A DNA stretch of 50,111 bases from Anaerolinea sp. (GTDB taxonomy: Bacteria > Chloroflexota > Anaerolineae > Aggregatilineales > UBA2796), in the NCBI GenBank assembly GCA_014879835.1, contig JACSRJ010000239.1, positions 1 through 50,111 of the forward strand. The letters are read 5' to 3'. A program made the position numbers and the translations under genes. The notes beneath the pieces are model-generated. The model saw nothing but the letters and a program-made list of their open reading frames with translations. It ran no database searches and was not told the origin of the DNA. This document shows, in pieces, positions 1-8,249 of the stretch (within the stretch, counting starts at the first letter, position 1; every line of letters starts with the position of its first letter).

Positions 1-2
1 CA

Positions 3-74
3 CTGGTAATCATCGTCGTCTCCGCCCTTTCCCTTGGGCTGATCCTACGTCGTGACAATCATCTACGGGCCTAG
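3..74 (+). CDS. ABC transporter permease, C-terminal end only
   Basis: An open frame runs in from the left edge and stops with TAG at 72-74. It encodes about 23 residues: a hydrophobic stretch (LVIIVVSALSLGLIL) and a short basic tail (RRDNHLRA). This is what the last transmembrane helix and cytoplasmic tail of an ABC importer permease look like. The stop lies 11 bases before the start of an importer ATPase gene, the usual order in FbpB-FbpC or PotB-PotA type operons. The permease identity is inferred from context and hydrophobicity; too little is present to name a substrate. Confidence 0.5.
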   Translation: MVIIVVSALSLGLILRRDNHLRA

Positions 75-85
75 CTCACTCGCTT

Positions 86-1123
86 ATGCGTGACCAATCG
101 CAACCTGCGCGCCTCATCGCCCATCGTATCCATAAAACCTTTCCCGGTTGCAGAGCGGTGCAGAACGCCAGCCTAACAGCCTATGCGGGGGAGATTGTGG
201 CCCTTTTAGGCCCCAGCGGCTGCGGCAAAACCACTTTTTTGCGGCTGATTGCGGGCTTTGAGTTTCCCGATACAGGCACGATTCAGATCAATGATCGGTT
301 GGTCGCTGGCGAGTCCGTGAGTATCCCGGCGGAAGCGCGGCGGGTGGGTATGGTCTTTCAGGATTATGCCCTCTTTCCCCATCTCACGGTAGCGGGTAAT
401 GTCGCTTTTGGGGTCAAGGGCAGCAGTTCTGAGAAAACGGCGCGGGTTGAGGAACTGCTGCGCCTTGTAGGTTTAACCGATCTGGGGGCGCGGATGCCCT
501 ATGAACTTTCCGGTGGGCAGCAGCAGCGGGTGGCGCTGGCAAGGGCACTTGCACCACGCCCGGAGATTTTGCTTCTGGATGAACCCTTCTCCAATTTAGA
601 TGCGGCCCTTCGGGCTGAGGTACGGGGTGAGATCAGGGCGATCCTCAAAGCTACAGGGGTGACTTGCATCTTCGTGACTCATGATCAGCAGGAAGCGTTC
701 AGTGTGGCCGATGCTGTTGCGGTGATGATTCAGGGGCAGATTGTTCAGGCGGATACTCCAGAGCGCCTTTACCATCAACCTGCCAATCGTGAGGTTGCAT
801 CGTTTGTAGGTGAGGCCAACTTCGTTCGGGGTGAGGCTGAAGGCCAGACCTTCACCTGTATCTTCGGGGTACTGCCTCTTGGGAATCCCCAGCAGGGCAA
901 GGTTGAAGCCCTGATCCGCCCGGAGAACGTGCGCCTTGTGCCCGACCCCCATTCTCCTTTGAAAATCGTCTGGCGTGAGTTTTACGGCCATGATCAGCGG
1001 GTAGGGATAGCGCTGCCTGACGGTTCACGGTTGGTGGCACGTCTTGATACCCATCACCACGTTCCGCCGGGGCAGGCCGTGCGGGTTGAGGTGATAGGCG
1101 CAGTACGGGCGTTCCCCGCCTGA
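86..1123 (+). CDS. ABC importer ATPase, FbpC/PotA/CysA type
   Basis: Cytoplasmic ATPase of a solute-uptake ABC transporter. All nucleotide-binding motifs are visible: Walker A GPSGCGKT at residues 42-49, the Q-loop glutamine near 92, signature LSGGQ at 141-145, Walker B ILLLDE at 161-166 and the H-loop His near 199. After about residue 240 comes the C-terminal TOBE-type regulatory region typical of iron(III), polyamine, sulfate or thiamine importers. Length (345 aa) is normal for the family. The gene follows a permease tail by 11 bases, so it is probably the last gene of its operon. The best guess is ferric iron (FbpC-like), but the binding protein that would settle the substrate is outside the window. 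Confidence 0.85.
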   Translation: MRDQSQPARLIAHRIHKTFPGCRAVQNASLTAYAGEIVALLGPSGCGKTTFLRLIAGFEFPDTGTIQINDRLVAGESVSIPAEARRVGMVFQDYALFPHLTVAGNVAFGVKGSSSEKTARVEELLRLVGLTDLGARMPYELSGGQQQRVALARALAPRPEILLLDEPFSNLDAALRAEVRGEIRAILKATGVTCIFVTHDQQEAFSVADAVAVMIQGQIVQADTPERLYHQPANREVASFVGEANFVRGEAEGQTFTCIFGVLPLGNPQQGKVEALIRPENVRLVPDPHSPLKIVWREFYGHDQRVGIALPDGSRLVARLDTHHHVPPGQAVRVEVIGAVRAFPA

Positions 1124-1135
1124 ATCATCTCCTTC

Positions 1136-1555
1136 TCAAAAGGTGCGCAGATAGGCGATCAAATCGGCAATATCCTGCTCGCCGAGGTGTTTCCCATAAT
1201 CCGGGTACATGATCGGACGAAATCCGGGAACGATGTAGGCGTGAGGCTCTATAATGCTTTGATGCAGGTAACCGTCTGCGGAGAGTCCGGGAACGCGGCT
1301 TGAGGCCCGCTCATAAATCCCCTTTAGGGATGGGCCCAGCGCAAAGACTCCCGGTTGCAGCGGGTGGCAAGTAAGGCATGGCGGGGCTTTGTCTTGGCCC
1401 TTTTTGAACAAATGCTCACCCCGTTGAACGTTCCCGGCCACAGGTGCGGGGGTAAGCCCCTTCAGGCTGAATACCTTGCCGATGACCGAAAACGTACAGC
1501 CAATCGTGCTCAAAAAAAGAGCCCCTAAAGCCAAAAATATGGTGAATTTGCGCAT
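1136..1555 (-). CDS. Cytochrome c family lipoprotein
   Basis: A small exported haem protein of 139 aa from the ATG at 1555. I chose this start because it begins a clear lipoprotein signal peptide (basic MRK, hydrophobic stretch, lipobox ending at Cys20); the longer frame from 1651 adds 32 residues without signal character. The haem-attachment motif CLTCH is at residues 60-64, and the Met in IMYPDY (about 116) is the likely distal haem ligand. The C-terminal helix DIADLIAYLRTF is typical of class I cytochromes c. It is predicted to be anchored at the outer face of the cytoplasmic membrane as an electron carrier or a small subunit of an oxidase or dehydrogenase. Its gene ends 12 bases from the convergent ATPase gene. 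No partner redox genes are nearby. Confidence 0.8.
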   Translation of the reverse strand: MRKFTIFLALGALFLSTIGCTFSVIGKVFSLKGLTPAPVAGNVQRGEHLFKKGQDKAPPCLTCHPLQPGVFALGPSLKGIYERASSRVPGLSADGYLHQSIIEPHAYIVPGFRPIMYPDYGKHLGEQDIADLIAYLRTF

Positions 1556-1650
1556 GGGCAAGCTGCCTGTGTACCTGATGATGTTCTGGGTTGTGATGTT
1601 TGGGTATCTGAGTGACCGTTTGAAAAGTAATCCTGCGCGTTTCGACCTCA

Positions 1651-1856
1651 TCCCCCCTTACCCCCCTTCTCCAAGCTGGAGAAGGGGGGAAGCAAATTCT
1701 TGAGGGGTAAACCCCTCAGACTCCCCAATCTGGGGTTGTGGGGACCCCCTGCAAATGGTTCTCACCCCTCTCCTAGCTGTATTCGACGGTTGGGAGCGGG
1801 CACCTCGCAGTAGTCGTGGGAGTGAGGGCAAAGTTTGCGCCACCCACTTCTCAAAT
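1651..1856. repeat. Extragenic palindromic repeat, copy A
   Basis: This fills most of the 368-base gap 1556-1923, where I see no gene. It holds a 13-bp perfect stem (1661-1673 with 1677-1689, arms CCCCCCTTCTCCA and its complement), then a second palindrome TGAGGGGTAAACCCCTCA (1701-1718), and ends with TGAGGGCAAAGTTTGCGCC (about 1823-1841) running into CACCCACTTCT. The last part recurs in inverted orientation at about 11497-11523. Related hairpins occur in at least five other gaps of this window. It could act as a terminator or mRNA stabiliser for the upstream leftward gene. Confidence 0.6.
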
Positions 1857-1923
1857 GACTTATGAGGGGAAATACTGCTGCCAGTCTCCCCTCAGAAAGG
1901 TTCACCAAAGGACTTGTCAGAAC

Positions 1924-2973
1924 TTATTTGAGTTTGATCACGCCGCCCGTCATTCCGGGCTGGAAGGCAATGGTGCCAAAGGAGACATAAAGGGCATTAT
2001 CAGGGCCTTTGGCAATCCCAAAAGGCGCGGGCAGTCCTTCAGCGACCGGGGTAGAGCCGCTGGCATCAACCATCACCACCCGACCGGGGCCCGGGCCTTG
2101 TTCGGTGATCAGGAACAACTCCACTGCGTAAAGTTTGTCCCCATCAAGCAGGATGTCGGTCACAGCGTTTAGACCGGGGAAGGTCTCCTTGAGGGCCCCG
2201 CCTGACCAGTGTTCGATCTTGCCCGCGCCCGGAGCCAGACCTTCACCGAGGAAACCCACATACACATCCCCGTTGGCTGCAACTTCAACTGAGGTGGGCA
2301 CGGAATTTTCTTTCCATGCAGTCACCACCGCCAAGCCGTCTTTCTCCGTCCACGAGAGGAGCGCGTTTGCCCCCGCATCAGCGATCAGCAGGGTACCATC
2401 GGCAGTCCAAGCAATGTCGGCCACATTGCTGTCAATCTCGTTGCCGTCCGGGTTGTTGGCCGCTTCAAAGGGGGTGAGGTTGATTACCCGCTTCACCGCC
2501 AGCGTTTTGGCGTCCAGTTCAACGATGGAATCACCCCAGAAGAAGCCCGATCCCAGTGAGGTATAAAGCAGCCAAAGTGATTCACCCTTTGGGATGGCCC
2601 GGTACAGCCCAACCGTTTCGGTAGGCGCTGCATAGCTGGGCAGCCCTTGAATCAGCGGCGTTGATTTGCCATCGCTGGACACTGACAAAACCGCCCCGGA
2701 CAAACCTGCCTTGATCTCCATTGGGACTGTTGGGTCTTCAATCCCCGGAACGGTGAGAGCGGTTTCGCCACCATTGCCCGTCACCGAGACAATGAGGTTG
2801 CCCGCGCCATCAAAGGCGATGCCCCGTGGGGTTTGCAGATCTGCAAGCACAACTTCTCCGGGCAGACCGGGGTCTTGTGCATCGACGGGCGAAACTGCAC
2901 CGCCTACCACTAAACATAAAAGCAATACGATAAGTCCAAGCCGAATGGTTTGATGAGGATGGAGGGGTTTCAT
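1924..2973 (-). CDS. ScyD/ScyE-family secreted protein
   Basis: An exported protein of 349 aa. Residues 1-32 form a signal peptide (basic start, LGLIVLLLCLVVGGAV core, likely cleavage after VDA). The rest consists of repeated beta-propeller-like units with NHL-style phrases: LQTPRGIAFDGAGNLIVSV near the N-terminus and APFGIAKGPDNALYVSFG near the end. This pattern fits the ScyD/ScyE family, named after scytonemin-cluster genes in cyanobacteria but widespread as exported proteins of unknown activity. An AAGAAGG ribosome-binding site sits 7 bases before the ATG. No pigment-biosynthesis genes are nearby, so a scytonemin role is not supported. Confidence 0.7.
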   Translation of the reverse strand: MKPLHPHQTIRLGLIVLLLCLVVGGAVSPVDAQDPGLPGEVVLADLQTPRGIAFDGAGNLIVSVTGNGGETALTVPGIEDPTVPMEIKAGLSGAVLSVSSDGKSTPLIQGLPSYAAPTETVGLYRAIPKGESLWLLYTSLGSGFFWGDSIVELDAKTLAVKRVINLTPFEAANNPDGNEIDSNVADIAWTADGTLLIADAGANALLSWTEKDGLAVVTAWKENSVPTSVEVAANGDVYVGFLGEGLAPGAGKIEHWSGGALKETFPGLNAVTDILLDGDKLYAVELFLITEQGPGPGRVVMVDASGSTPVAEGLPAPFGIAKGPDNALYVSFGTIAFQPGMTGGVIKLK

Positions 2974-3013
2974 GTAACGACCTTCTTTCCTTGCCTGTAG
3001 GAAATTGTCAACT

Positions 3014-3108
3014 GCCCTGTGTGCTCAGCACAGGACAAATATTCATTATTGATCAGTTCGTTATTTTGCAAAACTGGGGTCTCACCAAACACAAGGAGCG
3101 AACCTTGT
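3014..3108. other. Two small hairpins in the gap 2974-3168
   Basis: The 195-base gap between two leftward genes holds CCTGTG...CACAGG near 3014-3032 and ACAAGG...CCTTGT at 3091-3108. They are possible weak terminators for the upstream gene or leader structures for the downstream one. Neither has a T-run, so a function is uncertain. Confidence 0.25.
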
Positions 3109-3139
3109 TGAAGATTCGCCCCTTAGATGGCATTCAAGA

Positions 3140-3168
3140 ACGGTCAGGGGTGGTTACGGTCAGGGGTG
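3140..3168. repeat. 13-bp direct repeat
   Basis: ACGGTCAGGGGTG occurs at 3140-3152 and again at 3156-3168 (16-base period), immediately beyond the stop codon of the leftward gene at 3169. It is seen directly in the sequence. Function unknown; it may simply be a small tandem duplication. Confidence 0.5.
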
Positions 3169-4389
3169 TCAAGGAGTAGTCGTAGGGGTGGCGGTGGGAA
3201 CGGCCCGATTCTCCTGAGCGAATGCAGTCACGGTGAAGGACTCAAAGATTTCTTGGATATCCGCCGAAAGCCCGCTTTCTGCCAGCAGATCACGGTTGGA
3301 GCCAGCAATCTGGAGGTTAGCGCTGTAAACCGCCCCATCAGCCCCATTGAGCAGCATCACTGCCCCACTGCGAGCATTGCCATCGGCATCAGAACTGGTG
3401 TAGGAGATGAAGTAGCCCTCCCCAAAGGCATTGGCGCGGTTCACCGTCTGAACCGTTTTGATCTCACTTCGGGAGACATTTTGAGTTACCCATGCCCGCG
3501 CTGATTCCTCCCCGGTCAAAAGAGTGCCGGGCTGCCCCATTGTGACCAGTGTTACGGACTGAGCGCCCATCTTGCCCTGAAGGGTGTAGGGTCGCCCCAC
3601 ACTGCCATCAGCCCGCCGCCAATCCAGCGGGTAGCGGATCAGGTAACCTGAGGTGCTGATGGTGTTCCATTCGAGCGGGGTGCTGAGGGACTCTGTCCAC
3701 ATCCGGTATTGAGGGAGAAGGATGAATTGAAGGCGCTCCAGAAGTTCGGGATTGTTACTCGGCACCACGAGACGCATGACCATCAACCATGTCTGCTCCC
3801 CAATTTGCTGCAAACGGCTGATCTGACGTCCCAGATACGTTGATTCTTCAAACTTCAGTTCGAAGTTGATCACAAACTGATCATTCTGACGCTGACGCCC
3901 TGTTTCACGCCAACTGCTGTAGTGCGCCCACGCCCCATTGAGAATCTCTGGGGTGTAATACAGGTCAAGGTCATCAAGACTGGCAAACTTCACCTGAGAA
4001 TCGGTTTCGACAAAAGCATGAATCACACTTGCGGCATTGGAATTACTGAACATCGTGCCAGCGCGCATCCGGGTGGAGTTACCCACTGGGGAGACCAATT
4101 CTTCAGGGGTTTGAGCAGGCAGTTCCCAGTCCTGAAGTTTGGGCAAGGAGAAGATGCCCGTGCGGTGAAAGTAAGTTCCAGTAGGAAGGATGGGAGTTCC
4201 GCCCGCAGGGACGACGGGCAGCGGTCGGGCCAGATCGTCGATGGGGGTGGAGGTGAGGATAATGGATGAAGGGGTGAGCATATTGGGCAGCGCTGCGGGT
4301 AGTGCCAAAAGCAGGATCAGAATCCCTACCCCAAGCCCTCGCGCTAACCCGGTTTGATGCCATCTGAGCTTACGTTTTTTAGATTGCAT
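3169..4389 (-). CDS. Hypothetical exported protein
   Basis: I do not recognise a named family with confidence. The 406-aa protein starts with a basic segment and one hydrophobic helix (about residues 18-36, LGVGILILLLALPAALP), consistent with an uncleaved membrane anchor or signal peptide. A Pro/Thr-rich segment follows. Residues around 240-385 contain GYLIRYPLDWRR followed by strands ending in an IFESFTV motif. This layout resembles PsbP-like or 'peptide-bound lipoprotein' beta domains that often follow a YPxxW motif. The C-terminus is a low-complexity Pro/Thr tail (TATPTTTP). It ends 195 bases before the ScyD/ScyE-like gene in the same direction. The PsbP-like reading is only a resemblance. 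Confidence 0.6.
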   Translation of the reverse strand: MQSKKRKLRWHQTGLARGLGVGILILLLALPAALPNMLTPSSIILTSTPIDDLARPLPVVPAGGTPILPTGTYFHRTGIFSLPKLQDWELPAQTPEELVSPVGNSTRMRAGTMFSNSNAASVIHAFVETDSQVKFASLDDLDLYYTPEILNGAWAHYSSWRETGRQRQNDQFVINFELKFEESTYLGRQISRLQQIGEQTWLMVMRLVVPSNNPELLERLQFILLPQYRMWTESLSTPLEWNTISTSGYLIRYPLDWRRADGSVGRPYTLQGKMGAQSVTLVTMGQPGTLLTGEESARAWVTQNVSRSEIKTVQTVNRANAFGEGYFISYTSSDADGNARSGAVMLLNGADGAVYSANLQIAGSNRDLLAESGLSADIQEIFESFTVTAFAQENRAVPTATPTTTP

Positions 4390-4445
4390 TGGTTTCTATT
4401 GGTTTGGTTTCAGCCTATCACTTTTCGATTACGTTGATTGTACTT

Positions 4446-5489
4446 TCAGCGGCGGGCAAAACGGTAGTGGGAAATCACATACTCATTGCCCCGGCGATAG
4501 TTCATGATCTCCGCGCAGGCGATAAAAAACAGCCGCCACCGGACGATCCATCGGGTCAAATCTTTGGGGCCATAAGTCTGCCTCAGGATAGGGCGTATCG
4601 CCTCGATCTTATGATCAAAGGTTTGTAACCATGACTCCAAAGTGCGGGCATAGTGCGAACCATTCACCCGCCAGTGATCCTCAATAATCAGGTCACGCTG
4701 GAAATAGAGCAGCAGATCATCAGAGGGCATGACCCCACCTGTAAAAAAGAAACGCGCCAGCCAGTTTCGCTCGGTATTGACCATATAGGGTTGTCCCACA
4801 TGCGAAAAGATGTGCACAAAGAGCTTACCACCCGGCTTGAGGAAGCCCGCCACCCGCTCCATCAGGCATTGATAGTTCCGCATGTGCTCAAACATCTCCA
4901 CCGACATCACCCGATCAAAACGCTTGTCGGTGGTAAAGTCGTTCATATCGGCAGTGATCACTTCGAGATTGGTTAGGTTACGTTTGGCTGCCTCTCCCAT
5001 AATATATTCACGCTGGGTTCGGGAGTTGGAAACAGCCGTGACCCGGCTTGTGGGATAGGTCTCACATAGGTACAAACACAATGATCCCCAACCGCAGCCC
5101 AATTCAAGGATATCCATACCGTCTTGAACTTCGGCCCGTTCACAGCTCAGCTTGAGCATCGCTTCCTCGGCCTCGTCGAGGGTTTCTTGTCCAGTGGGGT
5201 AAAGGCAGCTTGAATACTTCATCCGCTTGCCCAAGATCTGCACAAAAAACGTCGTGGGAAGTTCATAATGCTGCTGGTTGGCATCGGTGGTGTGAACTGC
5301 AATGGGGTTGCGTTTGAGTTCTTCAATCATGATGCGGCGATATTCGGCCTGCTTCACCGCATCCCCATTCATGGACATCTGACGGGACGAAAGCCCGATC
5401 AGGGTGCGAGTGCCTAAACGAATGAGGGAATCGGGCACAAGGTTGCGCTCAACGAGGTTCATCGCGGCGCGGAAAAGAGGATTTTGCAT
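4446..5489 (-). CDS. SAM methyltransferase, coclaurine N-methyltransferase / CFA synthase family
   Basis: A soluble S-adenosylmethionine-dependent methyltransferase of 347 aa. Motif I for SAM binding is ELGCGWGS at residues 129-136, preceded by YSSCLYPTGQETLDEAEEAM, a region shared with cyclopropane-fatty-acyl-phospholipid synthases. The C-terminal half (FFTGGVMPSDDLLLYFQ, then HWRVNGSHYARTLESWL) looks closer to plant coclaurine/pavine N-methyltransferases than to E. coli Cfa, and the length also fits that branch. Its substrate in bacteria is unknown: lipid acyl chains or a small amine are both possible. An AAAGGAG ribosome-binding site lies 8 bases before the ATG. It is 56 bases upstream of the next leftward gene. 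Confidence 0.8.
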   Translation of the reverse strand: MQNPLFRAAMNLVERNLVPDSLIRLGTRTLIGLSSRQMSMNGDAVKQAEYRRIMIEELKRNPIAVHTTDANQQHYELPTTFFVQILGKRMKYSSCLYPTGQETLDEAEEAMLKLSCERAEVQDGMDILELGCGWGSLCLYLCETYPTSRVTAVSNSRTQREYIMGEAAKRNLTNLEVITADMNDFTTDKRFDRVMSVEMFEHMRNYQCLMERVAGFLKPGGKLFVHIFSHVGQPYMVNTERNWLARFFFTGGVMPSDDLLLYFQRDLIIEDHWRVNGSHYARTLESWLQTFDHKIEAIRPILRQTYGPKDLTRWIVRWRLFFIACAEIMNYRRGNEYVISHYRFARR

Positions 5490-5548
5490 GGGAGGCGCTC
5501 CTTTCGTGTGGATCTTTCTCTGGGTGAGCGGGGATCATTGGGTTTGGG

Positions 5549-5576
5549 TGGGGGAGGGAAGATCACCCCTCCCCCA
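5549..5576. terminator. GC-rich stem-loop after icd
   Basis: A perfect 10-bp inverted repeat (TGGGGGAGGG at 5549-5558 with CCCTCCCCCA at 5567-5576, 8-base loop) sits about 80 bases past the icd stop and before the next leftward gene. There is no T-run on either side, so it could be a processing or pausing site instead of a classical terminator. Confidence 0.35.
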
Positions 5577-5654
5577 AAGTCCGGACATTCACAACGCCCG
5601 AATGAAAAGTACAACCATCAAACTGCCGCAGCACAAAGGCAAAGCAGCACTCGT

Positions 5655-7100
5655 TTATTCGCTCTGACCACCTGAAAACGAGATTTCCCCGTCAAAGGTA
5701 CACAGATTTTCAGTCTTGATGAAGTCGATCCCGGCAGCCGCAAACCGGCTTAGCAGATTTGCGATCTGGCTGTGCTGGACGGCCTCACCTTCTGCCAGAA
5801 ACCGGCAGCGCCAGTGATCGGTGCAGAAAGTTTCGGGCATCCCATCAGGGTATACCTTCTGCCCCCGATTGCTGATCATGCCCAACTTGAGTCCATCACC
5901 ACTGAGCGGTTCGATCATTTTCCCAAAGGCGTTGGGATCACGGTCATTCCACTGCACAAATACGTCAACGCCGACGGTGGCCTTCCGGGCGCGAGGACGG
6001 GCTGCAACCCCGGCAGCTTTAGGGGTGGTGGTGCTGCCCTTGGCATAGGAAACCGCCTTTAACTGCTCCGGTTTTTTGCCCAGACGAGCCACCACCGCTT
6101 GGGCAAACTCCTTGGTACCCACCTTCTCTTTGCTCACCCCTTCTTTGAAGATGTCATAGGTATGAACCCCATCCTCAATGGTGCGCAGCCAAGCGTTGTG
6201 GATCAGTTCGGCAATATCGGGCTGTCCGATATGGACCATCATCATCACCCCACCCAAAAACAAGCCGGAGGGGTTTGCCAGATTCTGCCCAGCGCGGCGC
6301 GGCGCAGAACCATGAATAGCCTCAAACATGGCCGCATGTTCGCCGATATTGGCAGACCCCGCCAGACCCACTGAGCCTGCGATCTGGGCTGCCACATCCG
6401 AGAGAATGTCTCCGTACAGGTTGGGCAGCACAATCACATCAAAGGCTTCGGGGGTATCAGCCATTTTTGCCGCGCCAATATCCACAATCCAGTGTTCTTT
6501 TTCAATATCAGGATACTCCACACCGATCTCATCAAAGACCTTGTGGAACAGCCCATCAGTCATCTTCATGATATTGTCTTTGGTGAAGGCGGTAACCTTT
6601 TTGCGCTGATTTTGACGGGCATACTCAAACGCATAACGCACGATTTTTTCTGACCCCGGGCGGCTGATCAATTTGAGGCACTGGTAGACTTCATCGGTCT
6701 GGCGGTGTTCGATGCCAGCGTAGAGGTCTTCCTCATTCTCACGCACAATAACCACATCCATGCCGGGGTGTTTGGTGCGCACGAAAGGATTATAGGCCAC
6801 ACAGGGACGCACATTGGCATACAGCCCTAACATTTTACGGGTGGTCACATTGAGGCTTTTATAACCGCCACCCTGAGGGGTGGTGATGGGCGCTTTAAAA
6901 AAGACGCGGGTGCGACGCAGTGAGTCCCACGCGCCGGGTTCAATGCCCGCGCTGTTACCCCGCAAGTAAACTTGTTCGCCGATCTCGATTTCTTCGATGT
7001 CGATACGTGCGCCTGCTTCCTTGAGGATAAATAGGCAGGCGTCCATAATCTCCGGGCCAATACCGTCGCCCTTTGCAACGGTGATCGCTACATTCGCCAT
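5655..7100 (-). CDS. icd: Isocitrate dehydrogenase, Thermus-type with C-terminal extension
   Basis: Oxidative decarboxylation of isocitrate to 2-oxoglutarate in the TCA cycle. Substrate-binding residues are visible in KSLNVTTRKMLGLYANVRP (residues 81-99; Ser82, Asn84, Arg88, Arg98 by family pattern). VRENEEDLYAG and the metal-binding NLYGDILSDVAAQ segment are also present. The catalytic core ends near residue 350; a linker and an extra domain of about 115 residues follow, rich in Arg and aromatic residues. Such an extension is known in the Thermus thermophilus enzyme, whereas E. coli Icd (416 aa) lacks it. Cofactor preference (NADP or NAD) cannot be settled by eye. The gene is monocistronic by spacing, with a GC-rich hairpin downstream. 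Confidence 0.9.
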   Translation of the reverse strand: MANVAITVAKGDGIGPEIMDACLFILKEAGARIDIEEIEIGEQVYLRGNSAGIEPGAWDSLRRTRVFFKAPITTPQGGGYKSLNVTTRKMLGLYANVRPCVAYNPFVRTKHPGMDVVIVRENEEDLYAGIEHRQTDEVYQCLKLISRPGSEKIVRYAFEYARQNQRKKVTAFTKDNIMKMTDGLFHKVFDEIGVEYPDIEKEHWIVDIGAAKMADTPEAFDVIVLPNLYGDILSDVAAQIAGSVGLAGSANIGEHAAMFEAIHGSAPRRAGQNLANPSGLFLGGVMMMVHIGQPDIAELIHNAWLRTIEDGVHTYDIFKEGVSKEKVGTKEFAQAVVARLGKKPEQLKAVSYAKGSTTTPKAAGVAARPRARKATVGVDVFVQWNDRDPNAFGKMIEPLSGDGLKLGMISNRGQKVYPDGMPETFCTDHWRCRFLAEGEAVQHSQIANLLSRFAAAGIDFIKTENLCTFDGEISFSGGQSE

Positions 7101-7175
7101 GTGGATAAAGACCTTTCTTGCGTTGTTCCTAAAAGTGAATCGGGCAGATTCGTCGTGGGATGTGCCTGAACCCTA

Positions 7176-7205
7176 AAAATACCACAGATACTGTCCAGAA
7201 TCCAA
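7176..7205 (-). promoter_or_regulatory. Weak candidate promoter for icd
   Basis: On the minus strand, TTGGAT (7200-7205) is followed 18 bases later by TATTTT (7176-7181), about 75 bases before the icd start. The match is partial. Otherwise the gap 7101-7370 shows no gene or strong structure. Confidence 0.25.
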
Positions 7206-7370
7206 GAGTAATTAAAGGCTTCAGGGGGATTATTTTGAGAGACTGCGTTCTCAAACTCTCCTTGAGTAACTCCAATTGAACCCAATTGAGATATGGCGTG
7301 CCATACCCCTATCTCGTTGGGGGGAAACCTCCGCTTGTGGCGCGGAAATGAGTTTCTGCTGGAAGGAGCG

Positions 7371-8249
7371 TTACTTACGCTCACTTACAGGCCATGAGGG
7401 TGTGCCCCCTAAAATGCGCATGAGTTCGCGGGTGAGCAGCCCGGTACGTTCATCGCGCAGCAAAGGCAAACGACTGCGGGTTCGGCGTAGTTGATTCAGA
7501 TCGATGGTCTTGACGATCAGGGCGGGTTCATGCAGGGGGCCCGTGATCAGCACTTCGCCATCAGGATCAACGATGGTGCTGCCACCCCAGAAGTTTAGTC
7601 CGTCCTCGTAACCGACCCGGTTGCAGTGCAAAATGAAATTGGTGAACAAACTGCCATAGGCTTGATTAACCAACTGCACCCAACGTGAGGAACTGAGCCG
7701 ATCCGAAGCATCCAGACCACGACCGGGGCTGGCGCTTTGAAAGAGCAGCAGATCAGCACGATCCAGCCACAGTAAGTAAGGTGGTGAAGCGTGCCAAAAA
7801 TCCTCACAGATCAACATGCCAATGCGTCCAAAGCGGGTGTCAAAGGCCTTCACATCATCACCCAATGCAAAATAGCGCCCCTCATCAAACATGGTGTAGG
7901 TAGGCAGGTACACCTTATGGTGGATGTGGGTCACTTTGCCGCCGGAAAGATAAGCCGCCGCGATGAAATATCGCGCCCGGTTGTCGGTGTTTACAAAGCC
8001 CACCATCAAATCCATGTTATGCTCGGCGCTTGCCTCTAACAAGGGGCGGAAAACAGGGCTGTCCGGGGTGAGTGCCACTTCATAAACCAAGTCTTGAAGG
8101 TTGTACCCGGTAAGGGACAGTTCCGGGAACAGAAGTAGATTCACGCCCTGCGCCTTGGCCGCCTGAATGTGTTCCAGATGCAGCTTCAAATTGTGGGTAA
8201 TATCCCCAATCTTGGGGGCAAATTGGGCTAATCCAACGGTGACTTTCAC
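7371..8249 (-). CDS. Carbon-nitrogen hydrolase (nitrilase superfamily)
   Basis: A soluble amidase-type enzyme of 292 aa. The catalytic triad of the superfamily is visible: Glu43 in FPELSLTGY, Lys112 in HHKVYLP and Cys148 in LICEDFW. The LTGYNLQDL and ICEDFW phrasing resembles the glutaminase domain of NAD synthetases, but no synthetase domain is fused and no nadE gene is adjacent. Release of ammonia from an amide is the expected chemistry; the substrate is unknown. The start overlaps the stop of the Lgt-like gene by 4 bases (ATGA), so the two are translationally coupled. Confidence 0.85.
   Translation of the reverse strand: MKVTVGLAQFAPKIGDITHNLKLHLEHIQAAKAQGVNLLLFPELSLTGYNLQDLVYEVALTPDSPVFRPLLEASAEHNMDLMVGFVNTDNRARYFIAAAYLSGGKVTHIHHKVYLPTYTMFDEGRYFALGDDVKAFDTRFGRIGMLICEDFWHASPPYLLWLDRADLLLFQSASPGRGLDASDRLSSSRWVQLVNQAYGSLFTNFILHCNRVGYEDGLNFWGGSTIVDPDGEVLITGPLHEPALIVKTIDLNQLRRTRSRLPLLRDERTGLLTRELMRILGGTPSWPVSERK

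Noticed and set aside
1651-1856. Repeat copy considered as a CRISPR or tRNA-like element
   Set aside because: Only single palindromes occur, with no regular spacer array and no cloverleaf with anticodon and T-loop.
1924-2973. Scytonemin biosynthesis role for the ScyD/ScyE-like gene
   Set aside because: No other scytonemin or aromatic-pigment genes are near, and the family is widespread with unknown function.
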